NCBI GenBank assembly: GCA_946699065.1
Contig: CAMPDV010000540.1
Location: forward strand, 124,001-188,000
DNA: 64,000 nt
Source: Loxodes magnus
Taxonomy: Eukaryota > Ciliophora > Karyorelictea > Loxodida > Loxodidae
Direction: 5' to 3'
The notes under the pieces were generated by a model. The model worked only from the letters and a program-made list of their open reading frames with translations. It was not told the origin of the DNA and made no database searches. Positions 1-10,099 of the stretch are shown here, piece by piece (the stretch's first letter is position 1; each line of letters opens with the position of its first letter). Both the position numbers and the translations under genes were made by a program.

Positions 1-345
1 TTATTACCTTTACTCTCAAAATTCTTGCATTTCTTTCCGAAGGCTAAAGTTAAAAGGGAATAGAATAAAATCCAATTCTTGTGCCAAATTTCACAATCGA
101 ATTTAATTTTCTACTTAAAGATATAATTTGTCTCAGTTCAGTCTTCAGGTTTTTCCAATTCCCGACCAGATTAATGACATAGTAGCTGGATTACTCTGAG
201 ACTTGGACTTCAGCACCCTAGTTATATTCTGGTACCAATCGAGAGAACCCTCAAATAAGTAAGGCTTATCACACAAGTATACGTTGTTATTTATTATTAT
301 TTATTTATTATGATTGAACTTTTATCAAAAGTATAGGGGTTATAA
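1..345 (-). CDS. 3' part of unknown gene, cut by window edge (copy of 15822-17534)
   Basis: Read on the minus strand with UAR=Q and UGA=W, this stretch is open and matches residues of the gene at 15822-17534 almost throughout. It begins in the middle of the protein (for example VYLCDKPYLFEGSLDWYQN near 250-310) and runs off the left edge, so the C-terminus is missing here. Compared with the other copy it has 85 extra bases at about 257-341. That block reads smoothly into the conserved frame, so it is more likely ancestral sequence lost from the other copy than an insertion. No domain recognised. The reading frame is well supported by the paralogue; the function is unknown. Confidence 0.5.
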
Positions 346-902
346 TGGCCTGATTTGATATATGTGTATAGGAAAGTTTAGTAGTTGGTATTAAAGTATG
401 TATTTTAGAGTGTATGATAGTAATAATGACTTGTATTTAGATATAGGTTAATGATAATTTGATTATAGTTTTGATTAGATAAATAGTAATCTGTACTTGT
501 ATAATTTAAATATAAGGATATATTAAAGATAGTTTTTTGACATTGTTGAATATGTTTTGGCATGTTATAAGCTGTATGTTAGTATCTGAATAATGATAAT
601 ATTTGAATAATAGATTTTTAAAGATGTTTAGATAAAATTTGATTCTTTATTTATTTCAGCTTTAAAAAGAGCTAGTAAGGAAAATAATCTTTATTGTCAA
701 CTATATAGCTATAACTACATTACCATATCAACATCATATATACACTTAAACATACAAAAAAACTTATAAAAATACAACATTAATAAGTATAGATTAACCA
801 TATTAATAAGTAGTAACATATTTACTATAGATATTTAAACTACTTACATATAAAACTATATTTATTATCAATAATATTAATCATATCAATATTATTATTA
901 TC

Positions 903-2354
903 TCAGTTATCCCCTTTAACACTTCTATAACTCAACTTTTCTAAATCAATCCTCATTATTGAAACTCTTTTCTATTCTATACCAAAAACATATCCATAGA
1001 CGCCTCTTATTTTCATCTCCGAAAAAGCAAAGACATCTTTAAAAATTTAACTTTATTGTCATTGTCATTGTTCTTTGTTTCTTTTATATATTCTTCTTGA
1101 ATATTCTTCTGTATAACGATTTTTTAAACCTCCGATTACGACAAAAGGCTCTAAAGAAACTATAGGAAAAGCAACAGCTTCAGGAAGATTCAAATTTTAC
1201 TTACTCCATCTATCATTCTATATGTTATACTTTCATATATCTTTTAAAGTTTATCCTTTCTAATTTGCACCTCCAATTGAATAAATATTTTATTCATCTT
1301 TATCTACTACTAAAGTTTAGCCTGCTATTAAGAATGAAAATTTAGAGCATTTTTATCATTTATTTTAGTTTCCTATCTTTAACTTTTCTACTGATTATAA
1401 CATTTTATTTATACTAGTAAATCCTCCAACCACATAAAGATAATTTTAAGCTACTGCTATTCCAAAATAATATCTTCCCTCATTTAGATCACTAAGTTTT
1501 GTATTATTACCTTCGAAATCGAACTATCAAGTTTCTTTTATTCCTTTCTTTTAATTTTAGTTAATTCCTCCAATTAAATATAACTTATTTTATCATTCTA
1601 TACTTTAACTATAGTCTGGAATTATAATTTAAATTTAGACTTATCGTAATTACTCAGTTTAAATGTTAAATAAGCTTAATTTTTAAATAAAGTAACTAAA
1701 AAAGTGAATATAGTTAGATTGAATAAAATGTTGCTACTAGGTTAGTTTATGTTAATTAGTCTGTTTAGTGTTTAACTGTTGTTACTTAGTATTGTATTAT
1801 AGTTAGTTTCTTATTTGTGTGATATAATTTGAAGTTAATTTAGGGTTTAGTACTAAAGGTGGTTATATAGTGGAATATAGTTAGACTGTTATAGTTTGGA
1901 TTTGAGTTGGTTTTAGAAATGAGTAAATAGGGAATTAGGATGATTGTATAATATTTTAGTGTTATTAGTTGTAGTTAATGGTAGTGTATTGGATGATATT
2001 AGTATATGGTATAATGAGAGTATTAGTAATGTTAGATAATTTGGTTGTAATGGTTTTAGATTTTTGCATAATTTACTTCCTTATCTCTTTTAATTTCTAT
2101 CTAGCATCTTAAATCTTTTATATGTATTATTAGTTTTAAAATATCATTCTTATTAAATCACTTTCTTAAGGTAAGTCTTCAAATCTAAAATGGAATCCTT
2201 TTTAACAAATAGGACATTACATTATGCCTTATAATCAGAACTGAGTATTCAAACACAAACCACAGTAAATATGTCCACAAGGTAAGACAGTTGGAAGAGC
2301 ATTAGTTAAGTTGTAATCTTCTTAGCAGATTAAGCATTTTGGTAACGCTTACAT
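903..2354 (-). CDS. RING-Kelch protein, copy A (probable E3 ubiquitin ligase)
   Basis: A 484-codon frame from ATG (2352-2354, preceded by an A/T-rich leader) to TGA (903-905); 1452 bases, an exact multiple of three. Residues 6-60 form a C3HC4 RING finger: CLIC, then PCGHIYCGLCLN, then CPIC. A helical stretch follows, then about 140 residues rich in T, N, Q and I encoded by almost G-free DNA. The C-terminal 250 residues hold Kelch repeats with YLIGG, YVVGG, YSIGG and VVIGG strands and spaced tryptophans, several written TGA. RING proteins of this kind usually transfer ubiquitin and the Kelch propeller would choose the substrate; that role is inferred. A near-identical RING half with a diverged Kelch half lies at 17779-19224, which supports a real protein. 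No introns are needed. Confidence 0.88.
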
Positions 2355-3244
2355 TTATTATTATTTAGATTAAAAAAGCTTATAAAGGTAATTTATAACA
2401 GTTACCATCAAAAATTATAATTAACCATTATAAATTCAAATATCTATCATTACATACATACTACAATATTAACCTCTTATATCAAGTACCTATCTACAAT
2501 CCGCACCAATACATTTTGCTAAATTTAAAAAACCAACCAGCTTTACAACTTAATCACATTTTTTATTCTATAAATAACAAAAACATCTCTATCCTAAAAT
2601 CTTTAAAAACTACTACGAGCAATGCACTAAAAAAGGGACACAATCTTTAACTAATCTTAATATCAAAAAAAGTAGCTAAGTTAGAACATTTACTAAGACT
2701 AAAGCTCTTTGAAAATCTTTAGAATGTAGGAAGAAAAGAATGAGAAAAAATAGACGAGAATGAGTAGCTCTCAACTGCTAAAAGAGAAAAATTTATAAAT
2801 TTAAAAATTTAAAAATTTTTTAGAAGAAAAGAACTACAACCAAAGACTCTTTCAAGAAGAAATACAAACAAATGAAATTATTTAGCATTTCTAAGAAATC
2901 TTAAGTAAGAATATGGTAAAAGGAGTGAGAGTGTGAAAATCCTTAGAAAAGGCACAATGGAGTTTTTATTAAAAGTTCTACTTACAATCTTCTAGGAACT
3001 TCAACTTTATCATAATGAGACTCCTTTTGAGAACTAGACCCAAAGCTCTCAAACAGAAACTATTTTTGACTCAATATTCAACCTTAAAATCTTCCGCTTT
3101 TAAAATTTATTACTAATTATTTAAGAACTGGATATAAATATGAAACAGAATGGAGTTTTTAGTCAAAGTTCCTCTTTTAATTTTTAGGTTTTTTAACTAT
3201 ATCCCGACAAAATCTTTAGAACTAAACACTAGCGATTAAGTGAA

Positions 3245-6200
3245 ACGGAGTCTATAAAATAAGTTGTACTTTCATTCTTTAAGTACTTACGCTTATTCGT
3301 AACTCAGATGTAATTTGAGAAAAAGAACAGAGCAATCTAGAAAATGGATTCGAATCTTATAGTTCTTCTTACAGTCTTGAAGTTCTTAAGCTTATCATCT
3401 ATCCAGACATTTTTTGAAAACTTGATCAGAGCTTGCAAGGATAACGGATTCAAAACTTAAAGTTCATCTTACAGTTTTTTAGATTTCAGCACTTTCGATA
3501 ATCAGATTATGCTTTAGAAAACAATCGAGCTTTAAAGGATAACGGTTTCCATACTTAAAGTTCTTCTTAAAGTCTTAAAGTTCATAAAAATTAACTCTAC
3601 ACAGACTTTTTTTGAGATTTTGATTAGAGCTCTCAAGGATAACGGATTCCGAACTTAAAATTCTTCTTACAGTCTTTTAGTACTTAGCATTTTCGATTCT
3701 AAGTTCAAATTTAGAGAACTGGATCAGAGCTTTCAAGTATTAACGTATTCCTAACTTAAAATTCATCTTATAGATTTTTAGTATTTCAGCACTTTGCATA
3801 TTGAGATTAAATTTAAGGAAAAGATCCGAGCTCGCAAGGATAACGGATTGCAATCTTAAGGTTCTTCTTAAAGTCTTACAGTTCTATAGCTTAATCTCTA
3901 CCTAGACTTTTTTGAGAGCAGTATCAGAGTTCATAAGGATTAACGGATTCCAAACTTTGTTTCTCTAACATATTTTTAATATTTAAGCACATTCGATTCT
4001 AAGTTCAAATTTTGAGAACTTGATTAGAACTATATATGATTAACGGATTCATAATTTAAAGTTTCTCTAACAGATTTTTATTATTTAAGCACTCTCGATT
4101 CTCAGTTCAATGGCAAGATTTGAACAGAGCTCTTAAGGAAAACGGATTCCAAACTTTAAGTTCATCTTACAGTCTTTTAGTGTTTCAGCACTTTCGAAAT
4201 TCAGATATAACTTTAGAAAGAGATCCGAGAACGAACGATAACGGATTGCCACTTAAAGTTCTTCTTACAATTTTATAGTAGTTAAGCATTTTATCAGCAA
4301 ACTTTTTTGGTGAAATTGAAAAGAGCTTTTAACTATTAACGGATTCAAAACTTAAAGTTTATCTTACGGTCTTTAAAATTTTAGCACCTTCGATTCTCAG
4401 TTCAAATTTGGAGAACTTGATCAGGGCACTCATGAATAACGGATTCCAAACTTAAAGTTCTTCCTACAGTCTTTTTGTATTTCCTAGCTTACGATATTCA
4501 GATATAACTTTAGAAAAAGATCCAAACTCGCAATGTTAACGGTTTGCAATCTTAAAGTTCTTCTTACAGTTTAGAGTTCTTAAGCTTTACATCTTACTTG
4601 TCTCTTTTTAAAAAACTTGATTAGAGCTAAATACGATTAACGGATTCATAACTTAAGTTTCTCTTACAAATTTTTAATATTTAAGCACTTTCGATTCTCA
4701 GCTCAAATTTGGAGAAATTAAACAAAGCTTTTAATGATTTACGGATTCCAAGTTTAAAGTTTCTCTTACAGTCTTATAGTTCTTAAGCTATAGATCAGCA
4801 AACTTTTTTGGATAAATTGATCAGATCATTTAACGATTAACTGATTTTAAACATAAAGTTTCTCTTACAGAATTTTAATATTTAAGCACTTTCAATTCTC
4901 AGTTCAATGACATGATTTAAACAAATCTAAAGGAAAACGGATTCCTAACTTAATTTCATCTTAAAGTCTTTTAGTGTATCAGCATTTTCGATATTCAGAT
5001 ATAACTATAGAAAGAGATCCGAGCACGCAATGATAACGGATTGCAATCTTAAAGTTCTTCTTACAGTCTTTTAGTTCTTAAGCTTTACATTTTACTTGTC
5101 TCTTTTTGGAAAACTTGATTAGAGCTATCAAGGATTAACAGATTCCATACTTAAAGTTTCTCTTAGAGATTTTTAATATTTCAGCGCTTAAGCTTCTCAT
5201 TTTAAATTTTTAGAACTTGATCAGAGCTCACTTTGAAAACTGATTCAAAACTTAAATTTCATCTTACAGTCTTACAGTTCTAAGCTTTACATTTATCTGT
5301 TTGTTTTTGTAGAACTGGATAAGAGCTTTCAAGGATAATGGCTTCCAAACTTAAAGATTTTCTTACAGTCTTACAGTTCTATAGCTTAATCTCTACCTAG
5401 ACTTTTTTGAGCAGTACCAGAGTTCATAAGGATTAACGGATTCCAAACTTAAAATTCTTCTTTAATCTTTTATTTTTTCATCATTTTCGATATTCAGATT
5501 AATTATATTTTTATCAGAGCTCTCAATGGAAACGGATTCGAATCTTATATTTCTTCTTACAGTCTTTTATTTCTTCAGCTTTAACTTTACCCAGATTTTT
5601 TTGAATAACTTGATCAGTACTCTCAAGGAAAACGGATTTCAAATTTAAAATTCTTCTTACAGTCTTGCAATTCTTAAATCTCAAACTTTTTTGTAGAATC
5701 TTATCAGAGTTCTCAAGGAAAACCGATTCAAAACTTAAAGTTGTTTTTTCAGTCTTTTAGTATTTCAGCACTTTCGATATTCAGATTAAATTTGAATAAA
5801 AGAATATAGCTCCTATGTATGACGGATTCTTTACTTAAAGTCTGTTAACAATTTTTTAAGTTTATCAGCAATATGTTTGTCAGATTTTTTAGAACTAGTG
5901 CCGAAAGCACGTTTATCTGAGTCTTAACTCAAAGATTTATTTCAGTACTTTAACATCATTAGCTTTTTCGATACTTTTAATTTTTTGGAAATAGTTCAGA
6001 TCCCTAAAATATATCGGATTCTTCGCTTAAAGTCCGTTTTTTAGTTTTTAATTTCTTAAGTTTTACCTCTATCATACTCTTTTTATAATTAGATCAGAGC
6101 TATTAAGTATTTCTGTTTCTGTTCACAAAAATCTTGATTCAGTTTTTTAAGATTTTCAGCTTTAACGTAACTCTGAATTGCTTTATGAATTATTTCAGAG

Positions 6201-6990
6201 CTCAAAAAATATCGGAGTCTTCTCTCAGATTTTCTATTTCCGTAGTTTAACTTCATCATCTTTTCGATATTCAGACTAAATTTAAGAACTCGATAAGAGC
6301 TCTAATGTATGTCTGAGTCTTAACTTAAAGTCTGCAGTTTTAATAGTTGGCCAGCAATATGTTAATCAGACTTATTTTCATACTGTGAAAGGTTTTAAAG
6401 GTTATCGGAGTCTTCGCTATTAGTTTTTATATCAGTATTTTAACTTCATCAACTTTTCGATACTCAGGCTTATTTAGAGAACTAGATCAGAGTTCTTAAG
6501 ATGAGTAGATACTAAACTCAAAGTCGTAATTTCAGTCTTTTAACTTCTTCATTTTTTTTATGCTCAGATTTTTTAATTATTTGAGCATGCTCTTAAGTAG
6601 AACGGAATCTTACATCAACTTCTACTTTCAAACTTTTAAGATTTTCAGCTTTATTAATACTTAGACTTATTTTGAGAACTAGATTAGAGCTCTTAAGACG
6701 AACGGAGTCTTAACTATAAGTTCATCTTTCAATTTTTTTAATTATTCGGCTTTAACTTATTTTTAAAACTAGATCAGAGCACTAGATTATAACTAAGTCT
6801 TAACTATAAGTTCTTATTTCATTCTTTTTACTTCTTCAGCTTTTTGATACTTAGGCTTCATTTAAGAACTAGATCAGAGCTCTCAAGTATTTCGTAGTCA
6901 TAACTAAACTTCTACTTTCAGACTTTTCTGCTTTATTAACACTTTGAATTATTTTGAGAGCTAGTTCATAGATCTCACGCTGAACGGAGT
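3245..6990. repeat. Degenerate tandem array, unit about 99-100 bp, some 35 copies
   Basis: The core word AACGGATTC recurs at about 3345, 3445, 3545, 3645, 3746, 3845, 3945, 4045, 4145 and on to 5823, an average spacing of 99.1. A typical unit runs AACGGATTCC, AAACTTAAAG, TTCTTCTTACAG, CTTTTAG, CACTTTCGAT, ATTCAG, GAACTTGATCAGAGC. Units vary from about 97 to 102 bases, so a reading frame is not kept from unit to unit, although single units are open in all plus frames under this code and one frame gives an amphipathic 33-residue peptide. From 5940 the units become shorter and more divergent. The segment just before the array (2720-3345) has a coding-like plus frame, so this could be a decayed repeat gene rather than a pure satellite. 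Confidence 0.85.
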
Positions 6991-7144
6991 TTTTCTCTAA
7001 AGTTCTAGTTTCTGCTCTTTTCTAAAGTATTTCTAGAGAGCTTTAACTATCTTTCCTTTTTCTTTTGATTCATGAATATAGTCTTAGAAGCTAGTTTTGC
7101 TGTCTTATTTCTTTTTTAATAGCAATTTTATTGTTTAGCATCAG

Positions 7145-8236
7145 GTTAAATACGTTGAGGAATAGCTCCTTAGATTAAGCTGAAATACTCGTGAAAAATC
7201 CACCTGGAAAAGCCTGGCTGTAGCATTCAAGCCTTTTAGCAAGGAATTCCAACCAGTGCAAGCTAATTAACTCCCTCTCTTGTCGAACACTCTTAGGTTA
7301 GAAAAGAGATCTGATAATAGACAACAAGAAATATTGATATAAAAGCTCTACTTGATACATAATAAAAATAATAAGTCTTAATCTAGCATCTTAACTCTTT
7401 CTTAATTATAACAGTAAATAAATGCTTTATTAGTAAATTTAGATATACAAACTGAAATAAAAAGGCTAATATATAAGTATAAGGATTTAAATATATATTT
7501 TAGGTTGTTATTAAGAGCACAGAAGATTAACAATTTATTAAGTAAGTTAAAACCATTTTTACAACTCTCTTTTACTTTCAAATATCCCTTAAATCGAAGG
7601 GTTGGGACTTAGAAAGAAAATTTAGTTTTAAAATACATTAAAGAGTTAGAGACTCAATTTTAGGCTAAATAGCTAAAACATTTATAGGTAAAGAAAAGAG
7701 TATTGGGATTAAAAAGGCAATCTAAATGAAGGAAAGATTTGAGAGATTAGTTAGCTGTTAATTAAGTTGATGAATGCAATTATAATATAGGGATTGAAGA
7801 CTGCTAGTATTAAAATCCAATGCTAGAAGTGATAATTATTATTCAGTCTAGCTCTAAAGAAGACGAAAAACGAGTTAATTTTCAGTAGTAGCAAAAATAT
7901 AAAGCTAAGAATAATTATAATTTTTCTGTGAAGCGTAAGCACGGAAAAGCACTTTTGACTGGTCTTAAATCTTGATAGTACTCCAATAGAAAATGAAGAC
8001 ATTCTCTCGTTTATATTAGTGTAGTAGAATCAAAAAAATACAAAGCTATGCTGAAAATGTCTTGGAAATGAAAAAAATTGAAATCATTAATCAGAAGGGA
8101 AAGCATCTAAAAGCCGTCCTTTAACCCTACTAAGGCATATGAGTGGGAAAGCAATTCTAAAAGCTCTCTCTTAAGCAGTAACACTAGAAGAGATTTGGAT
8201 TATTCAAGCATTTAGATTTATACTAATTTTAATTGA
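7145..8236 (+). CDS. Possible gene of unknown function beside the tandem array
   Basis: One plus-strand frame is uninterrupted if TGA is read as W and ends at TGA 8234-8236 (364 codons). The translation is basic and Q/K/L-rich, with several tryptophans, and contains no domain I recognise. No in-frame ATG is visible near the left end, so an upstream exon or a different start would be needed. The other two plus frames are also fairly protein-like in the first half, which is a general problem on A-rich strands in this code. The stretch 7195-7300 is richer in G+C than its surroundings. I place a gene here only tentatively. Confidence 0.35.
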
Positions 8237-9160
8237 TTTTACAGTTAAATGATATAGTCTATTAAAACCTATCCTTAGCATCTTAATATTAAATCTTATA
8301 GAGAATTTAAATTAAATATAGATTATCAGAGTAAGTACTTAATTACTTAAACTGTGTATCTTAATAATTAATTATTAGTACTACTATCTTCTTATTTAAA
8401 GTATACTTGAAACTTCAATTTATTAATTTAAGCTATATTTGAATACTTAATTATGCTTAGAATTAAAGAGAATAATTAGTATACTTTAATATGCTAGCAT
8501 CAATTTTAAAAATGTTGTATCTTATTTTCATTCAAGATGTGTAAATAATAAATTAGCATAACTTGTTAAAAATATCAGCACATGGATCGTAGTAGAGGCA
8601 TTCCTTTATACGAATATTTTTGTATACTCTAGCATTCTTACTGCGTAGCTGTAAATGTTCTTCTAGCTTTGTCCACTACCCTCGTAAGCTCTTTGTAAAT
8701 ACAGCATAAGATCTTATTCATACAGAGTTACAATCCAAATTTTTTACTGATTGATCTTAAACAAATGTTTCGGATAAAAGACTAGGAACTTCAGGCTTTT
8801 GTCGTTTATCTTGTGAGAATTCTTATAAATAAAGTGACTGTTGTATTTCATAAAATCTATCTGTTAATCTGAAAATTCTAGGTTGCAGAGAAATTTGTTG
8901 ATTAGCTCACTTCTATCTATAATGATCTTTTTCTTTTGAGTTCTAAAAGAAGATTGAATATCTTATGTCTGTTTCTTTATCTTCATATAAATTAGAAATC
9001 CATTTGTGTTAAATAAGCCTTGGGTATTAATTTTAATCGTACAAGGTTTTTCACTGATTGAAGCTTATAACTCATCTTTTTCAAAACTTCATCTTAACTA
9101 TTTTTTTTCTTCGATGAATTGCATCGAATTATAGTCTTGAGCTTAAATACTTATATTATT
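8237..9160. other. No recognisable gene
   Basis: A/T-rich sequence with no domain I can recognise in any frame. From about 9000 the minus strand begins to read as a charged protein that joins the next feature (peptides such as KPCTIKINTQGLFNTNGF near 9030), so the 3' end of that gene may reach into this stretch. Confidence 0.4.
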
Positions 9161-10080
9161 TTCATTTTCTTCAGGTTTTTCCCGATCTTCATTATTTTCA
9201 ATTAATTCAGTTCTTTGCTTACCTTCGATATTTTGGTTTGTTCAGTTTCTTCAATTATTTCTCTACTTTCATTAATTTCAATAATTTCGGATTTTTCCCG
9301 ATCTTCATTATTTTCTATTTCTTTGCTCTTTTCTCTGCCTTTATTATTTTCCAGTTCTTACTTATTTTCGATATTTTCAGTATTTTCAATATCTTCAGTT
9401 CTTTCCCTGTCTCAATTATTTTAAATATCTTTGCTTTTTTCTCTACCTGTATTATTTTCCATTTCTTCAGTTCTTTGCTTACCTTTGATATTTTCAGTAT
9501 TTTCAGTATCTTCAGTTTATTTTTACTTTCATTAATTTCAATAATTTCGGTTCTTTCCCTACGATATTTTCAAAATCTTCAGATTTCTCTCTTTCCTCAT
9601 TTTTTCAGAAGTTTCTTTGCTTTTATCATATTCTGGATTTTTTTCTCTTCTTCAGCTTACTCTAAGTATTATAACCCTTCTGCTAGCGTTAATTTGCTCT
9701 CTTTTAAGTTTCTATTTTCCTAATTGATATTCTAAAGTACATTTTTTCCTTATATGCTAGCTACAACCTTTCTAAGACTGAACTGCTTAAAATTAATTTT
9801 ATATTACACCACTCTCAGAATACTAATTTTGTAACTTTTAAATTATATACTCACCACTTTTTATCTCCTCAAATACATATGGAGATAGAAAGTTTTCATA
9901 TTGAATGCATTTATCTTCTCTTATCATGCTAATGAACTAGAAAGTTTTCTTTTAATCTTAGCATTCCCAAATTTAAATTTATAGCTTTTAATTAAGTTTT
10001 CTTCTACTTAATTATTTGCTCTAACCTTCCTAGCACTGTAAAATACTACCGTATCCTCTGCCTTAAAATGATTGGTAAAT
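9000..10080 (-). pseudogene. Glu/Asn-rich coiled-coil protein gene with frame disruptions
   Basis: Read on the minus strand, 9000-9560 gives repeating blocks rich in E, N, K and R (for example GREKSKEIENNEDREKSEII), and 9600-10080 gives a coiled-coil segment (ENRNLKESKLTLAEGLQYLE). The frame must change at least three times (near 9228, 9515, 9565) and again near 9720-9755. Copy B2 (35608-36100) has compensating one-base differences in the same place: one more A in an A-run and one base fewer about 20 bases on. The coiled-coil frame is therefore kept in both copies while the residues between differ. This may be a decaying gene, a gene with tiny introns, or homopolymer sequencing error. The plus-strand F/I-rich ORF here is its shadow. 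Confidence 0.5.
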
Positions 10081-10099
10081 GACTTTAATTAGTCAAGCT

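Larger units (their letters stand above)
1..3340. repeat. Segmental duplication A, copy 1
   Basis: This block is repeated at 16962-20200. Alignment by eye gives an offset of 16961 up to about 256, then 16876 after an 85-base length difference. The stretches 342-860 and 1620-2690 differ from the second copy by only a few bases, whereas 900-1600 (the Kelch half of the RING-Kelch gene) carries several dozen changes and one 6-base in-frame indel. Similarity decays from about 2700 into the tandem array. The left limit is unknown because the block touches the window edge. Confidence 0.92.

Noticed and set aside
334..342. AGGGGTT as a ciliate telomere repeat remnant
   Set aside because: A single occurrence inside a probable coding frame; no tandem copies.
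3245..6990. Tandem array as a CRISPR array or bacterial repeat
   Set aside because: Units are contiguous, degenerate and about 100 bp with no spacers; all other evidence is eukaryotic.
7195..7300. Locally G+C-richer segment as a possible tRNA or other structural RNA
   Set aside because: No cloverleaf, T-loop GGTTCGA or A/B box could be found by eye.
9215..9723. Two plus-strand F/I/S-rich ORFs of 69 and 161 residues
   Set aside because: They are antisense to E/N/K-rich minus-strand coding repeats; the composition is the mirror of that strand and no family is recognised.
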